This document shows, piece by piece, positions 8,012 to 15,128 of a stretch of DNA of 64,000 nt. The notes below the pieces were generated by a model. The model saw only the letters and a program-made list of their open reading frames with translations, made no database searches and had not been told where the DNA came from. How positions within the stretch are numbered: the first letter of the stretch is position 1; each line of letters opens with the position of its first letter. Source of the DNA: a virus; IMG/VR virus record IMGVR_UViG_3300022602_001838, positions 17,548-81,547 of that record, one strand, 5' to 3'. The position numbers and the translations under genes were made by a program.

Positions 8012-8038
8012 TCTAACAGTTGTAAAGGAACTATCAGC

Positions 8039-8575
8039 ATGAATATTTATTATGTATATGCCTACATCAGAGAAGATGGCACCCCATACTATATTGGAAA
8101 AGGTACTGGAAAACGAGCGTGGGTTCATTGCAATAACGATGTTATCCACCCGCCCAAGGACACAATGAGAATTGTAATTCTTGAAAATAATCTAACAAAT
8201 CTTGGGGCACTTGCCCTTGAGCGTAGAATGATTCGTTGGTATGGTAGAAAAGATTTGGGCACTGGGATTCTACATAACAGGACTGATGGTGGCGAAGGTG
8301 GGCAAGGATATAAACCAAAACCATTTACCGAAGAACACAAGAAAAATATGAGCAAGGCATGGGAAAAGAGAAGATTGACTCCTATATCTGAAAAAACTCG
8401 TGCCAAATTAAGTGCTAAACGCAAAGGTAGGACCTCTCCAAATAAAGGGTTATTAGTTGGCTACAATAAAGGTAAACGTTTAAAAACATTTAAATGTATA
8501 CATTGCGAAGTTGAAACTACCAATGGAAATTTGCAACGATGGCACAATGATAATTGCAAGAAGAAAAGTTCATAA
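8039..8575 (+). CDS. GIY-YIG homing endonuclease (Seg-like)
   Basis: 178 residues from the ATG at 8039, which follows AAAGGAACTATCAGC. The nuclease motif is [19 protein letters not shown] (residues 4-22; the GIY element appears as VYA) with the following GKRAW. The conserved Glu is in [11 protein letters not shown] and the Asn in NRTDGGEGG. The C-terminal half is basic, with NUMOD-type DNA-binding repeats ([32 protein letters not shown]) and a possible zinc knuckle [12 protein letters not shown]. It lies on the opposite strand to its neighbours and is more AT-rich, as expected for a mobile endonuclease inserted between genes. Confidence 0.92.
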   Translation: MNIYYVYAYIREDGTPYYIGKGTGKRAWVHCNNDVIHPPKDTMRIVILENNLTNLGALALERRMIRWYGRKDLGTGILHNRTDGGEGGQGYKPKPFTEEHKKNMSKAWEKRRLTPISEKTRAKLSAKRKGRTSPNKGLLVGYNKGKRLKTFKCIHCEVETTNGNLQRWHNDNCKKKSS

Positions 8576-8606
8576 TTTCAATTGTATAAACGTTGCCATC
8601 TTGGGG

Positions 8607-8768
8607 TCATCGAATCTTACAATGGCTTTGATATCCCTTATAAGCAGGTCTAACATCCCACCCTTCACCGCCTATGCGATTGTGTAGAACGAACTTTCGT
8701 GGGCCGACATACTTTTCTAATTGGTCAGCCATCCAGCGAAACCCACAATCAAATTCAACTTCGACCAT
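8607..8768 (-). CDS. Hypothetical protein, 53 aa
   Basis: Starts MVEVEFDCGFRWMADQLEKY and ends in YKGYQSHCKIR. It overlaps the end of the 107-residue gene by 14 bases, in the pattern of coupled genes seen throughout. It would have been the direct neighbour of the SGNH-like gene before the GIY-YIG insertion. Function unknown. Confidence 0.55.
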   Translation of the reverse strand: MVEVEFDCGFRWMADQLEKYVGPRKFVLHNRIGGEGWDVRPAYKGYQSHCKIR

Positions 8769-9078
8769 TTTCTTTTACTAATGCCATAACTACTTGAAGA
8801 CGCTCAAACACATCTGCTACCGCGGGATGATCGTGATATCTTGCTGCATCGTCCAAAAGAGCCTTTAATGCAGTATACCTAGCAAAGTCACTGATTAGAG
8901 GGAACAGATAAGTTTTACCATCGGTCTTGAGTATTGTAGTTTTCTCTGTCGGGGCAGCTACCTTAATGGTAACATGAGATCCTGCTGGCGGAGGAGTAGT
9001 AAACATAATAGTGCCCTCACCAGCGACATAGTTAATGCCAGGCACCTGTACTACACCATTTACAAAAACGCTTAACAT
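8755..9078 (-). CDS. Hypothetical, possibly structural protein, 107 aa
   Basis: The N-terminal half has the pattern of small phage fibre or baseplate beta-domains (SVFVNGVVQVPGINYVAGEG, MFTTPPPAGSHVTIK). The C-terminal helix (HPAVADVFERLQVVMALV) is shared with the protein at 5682-6038. It overlaps the next upstream gene. Confidence 0.6.
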   Translation of the reverse strand: MLSVFVNGVVQVPGINYVAGEGTIMFTTPPPAGSHVTIKVAAPTEKTTILKTDGKTYLFPLISDFARYTALKALLDDAARYHDHPAVADVFERLQVVMALVKENGRS

Positions 9079-9320
9079 TCTCTATATGCCGGGTTAGGAA
9101 ATTCAAGTTCAAACACGAAGAACTTATTTCCATCTGTGTCTCTGAGAGTTTCTAATGTGCGATTCTGTTCCGCTTCACTCTGTGTCAAATAAAATCCTGA
9201 CCCAATATACGCTGCACCAGCGGCAGCAGCGCCAGTGGTGCTAAAGTTCAGATTTGTCTTTGTTGACATTCTGACTAACTGAAAGACCCGCATGGTCTTG
9301 GGTATTGGTAGAGACTCCAT
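9072..9320 (-). CDS. Hypothetical protein, 82 aa
   Basis: A small protein with a Gly/Ala-rich centre (TTGAAAAGAAYIGSGFYL). It is preceded by the charged 122-residue gene, whose stop codon it overlaps. No family recognised. Confidence 0.55.
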   Translation of the reverse strand: MESLPIPKTMRVFQLVRMSTKTNLNFSTTGAAAAGAAYIGSGFYLTQSEAEQNRTLETLRDTDGNKFFVFELEFPNPAYREC

Positions 9321-9688
9321 TAACTGGCCTCGCTACGTCCGTCACCTAGGTTCTTGCGATCAATGACTCGTGGACGAGCATCATATGGTTGATTAGACTC
9401 CCATTGCTCATAGTTTTCCATAGCAATGTTCTTGCAGATAGTTTGGAACCAACGATCAATGATAACATCTTCTGCTTCGTTGGGCTTGCTTTGATAGCCA
9501 GCACGAACTAGATTAGTGATGAATTTCTCATTCCAATCTAATTCAAATGCGCCATTACCCACATTGTCTGGATCAAGTTCAATGCTTATGATAGCAACAT
9601 AGGGTTCACCCGCTTCTGTTGCGATTTCTTTTGCTGTCTTTACAGCTTCTGCTGGTTTCTTAGCAGGTGTTTTCTTTACTGTGGCCAT
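9320..9688 (-). CDS. Hypothetical protein with basic Lys/Ala N-terminal tail
   Basis: I start at the ATG at 9688, which overlaps the QueE stop as TAATG and follows a GGGGA site. The first 18 residues (MATVKKTPAKKPAEAVKT) form a basic Lys-Ala-Pro tail, followed by a compact domain (VAIISIELDPDNVGNGAFELDWN, YEQWESNQPYDARPRVIDRKNLGDGR). A tail of this kind often contacts nucleic acid. Function not known. Confidence 0.6.
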   Translation of the reverse strand: MATVKKTPAKKPAEAVKTAKEIATEAGEPYVAIISIELDPDNVGNGAFELDWNEKFITNLVRAGYQSKPNEAEDVIIDRWFQTICKNIAMENYEQWESNQPYDARPRVIDRKNLGDGRSEAS

Positions 9689-10536
9689 TAGGTTCCCCAT
9701 TCATTTTTAAATAGCGGCACTTGCAATCGGTCGCTGTAACGCCAACCCTTACGCATTGCCATTTCTGCTACAGCACGATTGTTTAGACCATAGACTGATT
9801 CAACGCCGCCGCAGGGCATTAGATAAACGTGCCCTTTAAAGCCCTCTGCACGATATTCAGCTACAGTATCTTCAATCTCTTGTAAGTCAGTGTCGTGTGC
9901 TATAACAAACTTTAGATACACTGTACCAACATCTTCGTATTCGCAAACGATTTTGGGTCGGATGGCTTCTTCGTGCTTCTCGCCACTAATACTTAGTTTT
10001 GGGCTGACACTGAAAGTAATTTCACGATCTGGTGATTGTGTAGCCCAGCCACGCAAAAAGTTGTAGAAACTTGCGCTGAGTTCCTGTGTGCCATTTGTTT
10101 CAAAGGTCAGTTCTTTTAGTTCTGCCATGAAAGGGTGTGTGAGTAAGTCTGGATAACTGCGTTGCCATCCTAGAAGCGGCTCACCGCCTGTGATAACCAA
10201 GTGCGCATCCTGCCAAGCCCCTCCAGGCAATATATTCCTACAACGATCGGCAATAGCATCAATTGTAAGCATAGGACTAAGGTCCTTAAAATCAGGGTGC
10301 CAACTAGCGTAACTGTCACATCCAGTTTCTGTGAGAGGAAGTTCTTCATATTTTGTGTATAAGTGTTTGACGGTTGCAATATCATCTGCTTCTGTACTTA
10401 GTTGACCCTTGGGCATACCAAAGCCGGCGCACTTGAAATTGCAGCCAAATGTTCTAAGAAACACGCTGGGTACGCCCATATAGCGCCCCTCGCCCTGAAT
10501 ACTATAAAACAATTCTGCGATTTTAATTTTGCTCAT
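9688..10536 (-). CDS. queE: QueE-like radical SAM enzyme (7-carboxy-7-deazaguanine synthase)
   Basis: The 282-residue protein opens with KIAELFYSIQGEGRYMGVPS, the hallmark start of QueE, then SVFLRTFGCNFKCAG. Two cysteines fit the CxxxC half of the iron-sulfur motif. The third position is Phe, and the next cysteine in a QueE-like context (GCDSYASW) comes 36 residues later, so the cluster loop appears to carry an insertion. The glycine-rich SAM-binding motif is ITGGEPLL, followed by FETNGTQ. QueE converts carboxytetrahydropterin to carboxydeazaguanine, the third step toward preQ0. It is encoded with FolE, QueD-type and DpdA proteins in this window. Confidence 0.85.
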   Translation of the reverse strand: MSKIKIAELFYSIQGEGRYMGVPSVFLRTFGCNFKCAGFGMPKGQLSTEADDIATVKHLYTKYEELPLTETGCDSYASWHPDFKDLSPMLTIDAIADRCRNILPGGAWQDAHLVITGGEPLLGWQRSYPDLLTHPFMAELKELTFETNGTQELSASFYNFLRGWATQSPDREITFSVSPKLSISGEKHEEAIRPKIVCEYEDVGTVYLKFVIAHDTDLQEIEDTVAEYRAEGFKGHVYLMPCGGVESVYGLNNRAVAEMAMRKGWRYSDRLQVPLFKNEWGT

Positions 10537-10816
10537 AAATGTTTGACCACTTTGTTAGTTTATCTTTTTTCTGTAGTTTGGCCATTTCTAGCCCTTCTTG
10601 TGTGACAACCCCTTGTTCGACTAGAATATCAATCATGGCTAGTACATCACCTAGTTCCATTTGTAGATGTGTTCTGTGTGTGAGACCACTTTTGTAGTGT
10701 TTGTCATCAAATCCAAATCTGCGAACTTTGCTGACTTCTACAATGGCTTCTGCACATTCTTCTTGTAGTATGTCTAGTGCTTCTTGAATTTGTTCTTGAG
10801 TTTTTCCGGGTGTCAT
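10523..10816 (-). CDS. MazG-like nucleotide pyrophosphohydrolase
   Basis: I start at the ATG at 10816 (GGA site 7 bases ahead) rather than the TTG at 10828. 97 residues. The helix LDILQEECAEAIVEVSKV and the second helix LQMELGDVLAMIDILVEQG give the ExxxE and ExxD metal-binding acidic residues of the MazG/all-alpha NTP pyrophosphatase fold. Such enzymes hydrolyse non-canonical or signalling nucleotides; phage MazG proteins are common in marine T4-like genomes. It overlaps the end of the small membrane protein gene and the start of QueE. Confidence 0.75.
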   Translation of the reverse strand: MTPGKTQEQIQEALDILQEECAEAIVEVSKVRRFGFDDKHYKSGLTHRTHLQMELGDVLAMIDILVEQGVVTQEGLEMAKLQKKDKLTKWSNIYEQN

Positions 10817-10992
10817 ATTTGATTCCAATGTCTTAAAATACCTGCTACGATAAACAAGTTTGTCACTACAGATATTAACACAATTGCGCTACGGATACAA
10901 GCAATTAGGTCTGCTTCTCGATCCGTACCGCCAGTTTTTTCACCAAGAGCTTTCGCCCAAAGTCTCCAGAGATTACGCAAACAAGTCCTCAT
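10813..10992 (-). CDS. Small membrane protein, 59 aa
   Basis: From the ATG at 10992: a basic amphipathic start (MRTCLRNLWRLWAKAL), a charged linker with GEKTGGTDREAD, and one hydrophobic segment (AIVLISVVTNLFIVAGIL) near the C-terminus. This gives one inner-membrane span. The ATG at 11040 is in frame, but the shorter start reduces overlap with the QueD-like gene. Function unknown. Confidence 0.6.
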   Translation of the reverse strand: MRTCLRNLWRLWAKALGEKTGGTDREADLIACIRSAIVLISVVTNLFIVAGILRHWNQI

Positions 10993-11518
10993 TCCATTCT
11001 CTGTGGCCTTCACGGAAAGCCATGTTGCTCTGTGTCTCACGCACTTCTACACGGTAGCACCAAAGTCTTTTTGCTTCTCCTGGGCCCCACATTTCAGGAA
11101 TGTAAACGCCATTCACATACTTGTAGAGTTGATCACTCAGTGCTTCGCAGCCCAATGCTGGCAGCACAATGATCTTGGCCATTTTCTTTTCTTGTAGCAG
11201 TTTGAAAGTTTCAAGTTCTGGATCATCTTGAGCCACGATTAAGGTATGGTCGAACTGATCTTCAAGAAACTTCTTCAAGTCTTTCAATCCGCCATAGTCT
11301 GCGGCCCAGTTGCGAACGTCTAGGTCATCTGTACCAAAGTAGAACTTCATACTGAATGAGTATCCATGGATTAGATTACAATGGCTATCTGCACGCCACT
11401 GTCTATATGCACAAGGAAATGCATCGTGATACTCTTTTGTGCTGGTGTATTTGTATTGAACTGGATGACGAAGATACTGTCTGTAATCTTTATCTACTGC
11501 GTTAAAATCGTCTGACAT
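10973..11518 (-). CDS. queD: QueD/PTPS-family T-fold protein with altered zinc site
   Basis: The 181-residue protein aligns by eye with 6-carboxytetrahydropterin synthase. Matching segments are HCNLIHGYSFSMKF for the CxxxHGH region, ADYGGLKDLKKFLEDQFDHTLI for the DF-LK...LDH segment, and VEVRETQSNMAF for the ET end motif. The cysteine and one zinc histidine are present. The third ligand is Tyr (HGY) and the first ligand position also appears to be Tyr (CAYRQW). The family makes carboxytetrahydropterin from dihydroneopterin triphosphate. Whether this copy is active on that substrate is uncertain. It has its own promoter-like sequence upstream. Confidence 0.75.
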   Translation of the reverse strand: MSDDFNAVDKDYRQYLRHPVQYKYTSTKEYHDAFPCAYRQWRADSHCNLIHGYSFSMKFYFGTDDLDVRNWAADYGGLKDLKKFLEDQFDHTLIVAQDDPELETFKLLQEKKMAKIIVLPALGCEALSDQLYKYVNGVYIPEMWGPGEAKRLWCYRVEVRETQSNMAFREGHREWNEDLFA

Positions 11519-11537
11519 GCTGTTTTCTCCTATGTTA

Positions 11538-11567
11538 ATTTTAGCATAGGCTGGCAGAGTTTGTAAA
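11538..11567 (-). promoter_or_regulatory. Sigma-70-type promoter upstream of the QueD-like gene
   Basis: TTTACA (11562-11567), 18 bases, TAAAAT (11538-11543) on the minus strand, 19 bases before the ATG at 11518. The leader has an ATAGGAGAAAAC ribosome site. Confidence 0.5.
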
Positions 11568-11587
11568 GCGGGATGAAGCCAAGGCCG

Positions 11588-12427
11588 CTAGATCAACTGA
11601 CCGATCAGTGATTCTTTATTACCATACCAATGTGGAATTGGTTCTGGTTTGTCTTTCTCACGCATCCGTTTGATGTTCATAAACTCAGTAGAAACATTTA
11701 AGAATGGTATGAAGTAACTATATTTAACCCTGACCCCTACATTGTAGAATTGTATTTTATTATATTGTTCATCTAGTGTGCAATCAAACTGGTTGACATA
11801 ACTCAGTGCAATCTCGGGAGTATATAGAAAGAATCCAGCTGGGTGTTTTCCATTACGATGTATGGTCAATGGGAAATCCACATAATCACAAAAGAACTGT
11901 TGTCGTTCGAGGTCCCAGTTTGGATCAGCAAGTCCGCTGATACACACCCCTCCCAATTGCTCTACATAGTCTGCCAAATACAAATAGATTGTGGTTGTAT
12001 AGTCACGAGTGTATTTAGGCAATATACGCAAGTATGGTTTAATAACTTTTCTGAGCAATTCTTCTGGAGTAAACGTGAGTACTATGGGCCGGATACCACG
12101 CTTATTGCACCAGTAGTCTGCGTACCATTTTTCTGGATAATTCACATCACCCAAATCAACAATGATGGGCGTGAATGGAATATTTTGCTCGTAGAATGAA
12201 TTGGCAACACGCTCACTGTCTATGCCGCCACTGAGCATAAGATACAGGGGTTTGTTCCCCCAGTCTGTGTAGATGCACTGTGCGTTGTAGGCTGCTGCCT
12301 CATCAAAGTTAGTGTACAACTTAGTTGCTTTTTGATGACTCTGAAACAACAACTGTTCTTGTGGCATAGCAACACTGAACCAGTTGTTTCGGCCAGCATA
12401 ACTCCAATCAACTGTGGTCTTGCTCAT
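11588..12427 (-). CDS. PP-loop ATPase, paralogue A
   Basis: 279 residues. The PP-loop nucleotide-binding motif is LYLMLSGGIDSERVANSFY near residue 65, followed by a Rossmann-like alternation (FTPIIVDLGDVNYPEKW, RPIVLTFTPEELL). It resembles the C-terminal synthetase domain of asparagine synthase or QueC-type adenylating enzymes. It lacks a glutaminase domain and the QueC zinc cysteines. The C-terminal segment FFLYTPEIALSYVNQFD matches FFYWSPEIMASVIGNWD in paralogue B, two genes upstream. Such enzymes adenylate a carboxylate or carbonyl oxygen before amination or thiolation. The substrate is unknown. Confidence 0.8.
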   Translation of the reverse strand: MSKTTVDWSYAGRNNWFSVAMPQEQLLFQSHQKATKLYTNFDEAAAYNAQCIYTDWGNKPLYLMLSGGIDSERVANSFYEQNIPFTPIIVDLGDVNYPEKWYADYWCNKRGIRPIVLTFTPEELLRKVIKPYLRILPKYTRDYTTTIYLYLADYVEQLGGVCISGLADPNWDLERQQFFCDYVDFPLTIHRNGKHPAGFFLYTPEIALSYVNQFDCTLDEQYNKIQFYNVGVRVKYSYFIPFLNVSTEFMNIKRMREKDKPEPIPHWYGNKESLIGQLI

Positions 12428-12746
12428 ACCTATCCATAGTCTCTTGCATATTGTGTGTTACGATTTCATCGTAATACTTCAACAGAAACAAACTTGCCGT
12501 CGACGCATCTGTGCCAGAAAATCTGACCAAGTAATTACCAGTGCCGTCTTGCATTTTGTGGCTGGGCTTGGCTTTACCAAAGCGAACGTGTTTGATCATA
12601 CGTTTGCGACCATGATAGTCATATTCTTCTGTGGCCCAGGCTTCGCCACCTTGTAATAGAAACCACTGACACATTTCATCGGTTAGATCGTTGACTGCAA
12701 ATTTGATTTCATAGCCAACTGTACATCCGGGAGGTAAACTAATCAT
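12408..12746 (-). CDS. Hypothetical protein, 112 aa
   Basis: Lies between the two PP-loop paralogues and overlaps both. Segments EIKFAVNDLTDEMCQWFLLQGG and GTGNYLVRFSGTDASTASLFLLKYY suggest an alpha/beta fold. The position points to a joint role with the PP-loop enzymes, but no family is recognised. Confidence 0.6.
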   Translation of the reverse strand: MISLPPGCTVGYEIKFAVNDLTDEMCQWFLLQGGEAWATEEYDYHGRKRMIKHVRFGKAKPSHKMQDGTGNYLVRFSGTDASTASLFLLKYYDEIVTHNMQETMDRYEQDHS

Positions 12747-13588
12747 AATAATTTTCCAAGCAATTCTTGCGTGTCGCCCAATAAGGCACTATCAATGCTA
12801 CCAAACAAGTCTCTGGGCTGTCTTAGTTTAGTCAATTGTCTAGCACTTTTTAAAAATGGTGCATTGATCATCTTGGGTCTGTACTCTGTATTATACAACT
12901 TTGCCTTGGCCTTTGTCATGTCCATACTAGTATCCCAGTTACCAATCACACTTGCCATAATTTCTGGACTCCAGTAAAAGAATGCCCAAGGATGTTGATT
13001 GGGACTCAGAATTTCGAAATAGGCGTCACACTCATTTAGTACAAAGCCACGATAGTCTTTGGGTATGCCCTCTAGCCCACTGAATTGCTCATCAGGATGA
13101 TATTCTACTTGCATACCCGCAATTATGTGACCATTTCTGCGCTCTACTTCATCAACTAAGAGTACAGGGGTAACCCCGATGTGCAATCTTGCTCTGGTAG
13201 TTTTAAGTGCATTGCGATACACTCCGTTGTCCATTATCTCATAGCCAAAATGCAAATGCAATGGCTCAATGTTTCTGTGCTTGCACCAACGAAACGCATA
13301 GTCAGTTTCTTCTGTAGCAATTTCACCCAGTGTCATTATAACTGGTACAAAATCAATTTTGTTTCTGTACAGCACATTGGCTACGTGTTCACTGTCTGCG
13401 CCGCCGCTGAATGATAGATGCAGATTGTCATACTGTGCAGCAATTTCTTGTGCTGTTTGATCACATACTGCGTCAAAGTCCACTAGACCAGATGCTCGTT
13501 GTTTAAACTCAATTGTGAAATTTTCTTTGATGTGTCTGGGTATCTTGCCTTCCCACGACATATCTATCCAATTATTTTTTGATAGCAT
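12743..13588 (-). CDS. PP-loop ATPase, paralogue B
   Basis: 281 residues. The PP-loop motif is LHLSFSGGADSEHVANVLY, followed by FVPVIMTLGEIATEETDYAF. The aligned region and C-terminal helix (LGDTQELLGKLL against NKESLIGQLI) show common ancestry with paralogue A. No glutaminase or zinc-finger domain. It overlaps the end of the Rieske gene by 17 bases, so the two are probably co-translated. Substrate unknown; the link to an oxygenase suggests a shared small-molecule or base modification pathway. Confidence 0.8.
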   Translation of the reverse strand: MLSKNNWIDMSWEGKIPRHIKENFTIEFKQRASGLVDFDAVCDQTAQEIAAQYDNLHLSFSGGADSEHVANVLYRNKIDFVPVIMTLGEIATEETDYAFRWCKHRNIEPLHLHFGYEIMDNGVYRNALKTTRARLHIGVTPVLLVDEVERRNGHIIAGMQVEYHPDEQFSGLEGIPKDYRGFVLNECDAYFEILSPNQHPWAFFYWSPEIMASVIGNWDTSMDMTKAKAKLYNTEYRPKMINAPFLKSARQLTKLRQPRDLFGSIDSALLGDTQELLGKLL

Positions 13589-14351
13589 TTAAGTGATGCA
13601 GTTTTAAGTCTGATAGATTATTGACGGGAACGGCAACAATGTTTTCACACAATTCTTTGTCCTGTGCCCAAGCCTCTTCCCAAACAGTTTCATTCAACAC
13701 CCATTCTGCGTCTGAGATTCTGCTGTCACGATATTTGTATATGACAACATCTGTGCCCGTTGCTGTAGCAACTGCAACATTTACAAATAGTGCGCCCTGT
13801 TGCCACTCAATGGTTGTGTTGGGATAAATTGTAGTCCATACTGCATCCTGATCCTGTACAAACTGATGCGATCCACAGTCAAAGAACTCTGTACGTATTG
13901 TGGATACATCTGTGATGCCTATTTTGTCATAAACGCCCCTGTGTACTACGGGGATATGTTCTATGTCCAAGAATACATCTATGAATATTTCTGGACTAGT
14001 CTTTAGGCTGTCAACACGACATTCTACTAATTGCATAAAAGACAAGTCTATGGGATAATCAAACTCAATCTGTTCGCTGAATAACATATTGCCCACTGTG
14101 TAGACGGGCTTTGTTTCTAACTGATAACTGTTGTCTAGTCCCGTGCCCATGGAGTCAAAGCGTAGACCGTGGTAAGGACATACCATTACATCACTGCACA
14201 CCTTTTTCGCTAATAAACTATTTTGATGGGGACAAACATTGGACAACAACGATATGTGATCATTGTTTTTTGTCAGTGCCCAATGTTTGTTGAGTTGTAG
14301 TAATGGTCTAATTTGATTGTCAGATAAATTTTGGACTAATCCTAAGAACAT
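13572..14351 (-). CDS. Rieske non-haem iron oxygenase
   Basis: 259 residues. The Rieske cluster motif is C40-P-H42 with C58-P-Y-H61 (CxH, 15 residues, CxxH). A mononuclear iron motif DIEHIPVVH follows about 100 residues later, as in ring-hydroxylating and related oxygenase alpha subunits. The catalytic domain is shorter than in typical alpha subunits. It would need an electron donor from the host, because no reductase or ferredoxin gene is present here. It sits between two PP-loop genes and a cupin gene. Substrate unknown. Confidence 0.85.
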   Translation of the reverse strand: MFLGLVQNLSDNQIRPLLQLNKHWALTKNNDHISLLSNVCPHQNSLLAKKVCSDVMVCPYHGLRFDSMGTGLDNSYQLETKPVYTVGNMLFSEQIEFDYPIDLSFMQLVECRVDSLKTSPEIFIDVFLDIEHIPVVHRGVYDKIGITDVSTIRTEFFDCGSHQFVQDQDAVWTTIYPNTTIEWQQGALFVNVAVATATGTDVVIYKYRDSRISDAEWVLNETVWEEAWAQDKELCENIVAVPVNNLSDLKLHHLNAIKK

Positions 14352-14358
14352 ACAGTAT

Positions 14359-14820
14359 TTATTTGCCAGCCATTCTACTGTTCAAGTATTCTTCGTGCTG
14401 TATCCATTTGCCACGAGTCAGAAATCCCCATTCACGTTTTTGTGGACCTGGCATAAAAACGGTCCAACATTCTACGCTAGGATCAAGCTCAATACGATGA
14501 AAGCTGCCAGCGCTACATATACGAAAATGGCCGGGTCCACACCACCGAGCCATCTCGCCAATTTTCTTTCCTGCTGCATCAAACTGCGGAGTCCATTCAT
14601 AATAACCACCCTTCAAAATAACAGTAGCATAGCTCCAAGGATGATCGTGAACATCATCTGGATCACTCTTTAGAAACTTGTGCAAGAACACATTGAAGGG
14701 AAACTTTTTGCGATCTTTCAGAAACAAGTAGTAGCGCTCGAGATAAGGTTCATTGTCAATCCTGTCCATTACAATACGTTTGCGGCCCAAGCTGTCGAGC
14801 CAATTGAGAAACCAAGTCAT
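14359..14820 (-). CDS. Cupin-fold protein
   Basis: 153 residues. Cupin motif 1 is in DPDDVHDHPWSYATVILKGGYYE, with HxH-type metal ligands and the downstream Glu. Motif 2 is in GHFRICSAGSFHRIELD. Cupins include dioxygenases, isomerases and binding proteins; the surrounding Rieske gene suggests a metal-dependent enzyme. The gene is adjacent to and upstream of the Rieske gene. No signal peptide. Confidence 0.7.
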   Translation of the reverse strand: MTWFLNWLDSLGRKRIVMDRIDNEPYLERYYLFLKDRKKFPFNVFLHKFLKSDPDDVHDHPWSYATVILKGGYYEWTPQFDAAGKKIGEMARWCGPGHFRICSAGSFHRIELDPSVECWTVFMPGPQKREWGFLTRGKWIQHEEYLNSRMAGK

Positions 14821-14837
14821 TGTATCTCCTATACATG

Positions 14838-15128
14838 TCAGTTGATTTGTGTTGCCACGTTCCGGTCTAGGCAGAGAATGATGTGCGGAGTCTTGACCGT
14901 GATTGGTTCATCTCCGGGCGGAAACATTATGTATCCATTGGGATCATTGGTCTTAGTTCCATCCAGACGTATGCCACCTTGAGCATGTAGTCGTCGTGCT
15001 TGACCGCGACTCTGCGCCAATCCTGTTTGTACCAGAATGCCAGGCAAATCAATAGCATCTACCCACTTATCCAGTGGCACATAACGCCACTGTGTCAATA
15101 CGTCCAATAACGAAACGTCACTTGTCAT
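14838..15128 (-). CDS. S4-like RNA-binding domain protein
   Basis: 96 residues. The central segment LPGILVQTGLAQSRGQARRLHAQGGIRLDG follows the S4 pattern found in tyrosyl-tRNA synthetase, ribosomal protein S4 and pseudouridine synthases (helix, SRxxARR, then GGIxxDG). The C-terminal strand region is unique. S4 domains bind structured RNA. A phage protein with little more than an S4 domain might target tRNA or the ribosome, but this is inference. Coupled to the lipoprotein gene upstream by overlap. Confidence 0.7.
   Translation of the reverse strand: MTSDVSLLDVLTQWRYVPLDKWVDAIDLPGILVQTGLAQSRGQARRLHAQGGIRLDGTKTNDPNGYIMFPPGDEPITVKTPHIILCLDRNVATQIN

Noticed and set aside
11588-13588. Assigning either PP-loop paralogue as QueC
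   Set aside because: QueC has a four-cysteine zinc site near its C-terminus and a different SGGxDS context. Neither protein shows the cysteines, so the gene symbol was withheld.
14356-14363. AATAAATA octamer before the Rieske gene
   Set aside because: It ends only 4 bases before the ATG and lies at the 3' end of the cupin gene, so a transcript would start at or inside the coding sequence. Probably chance in AT-rich DNA.
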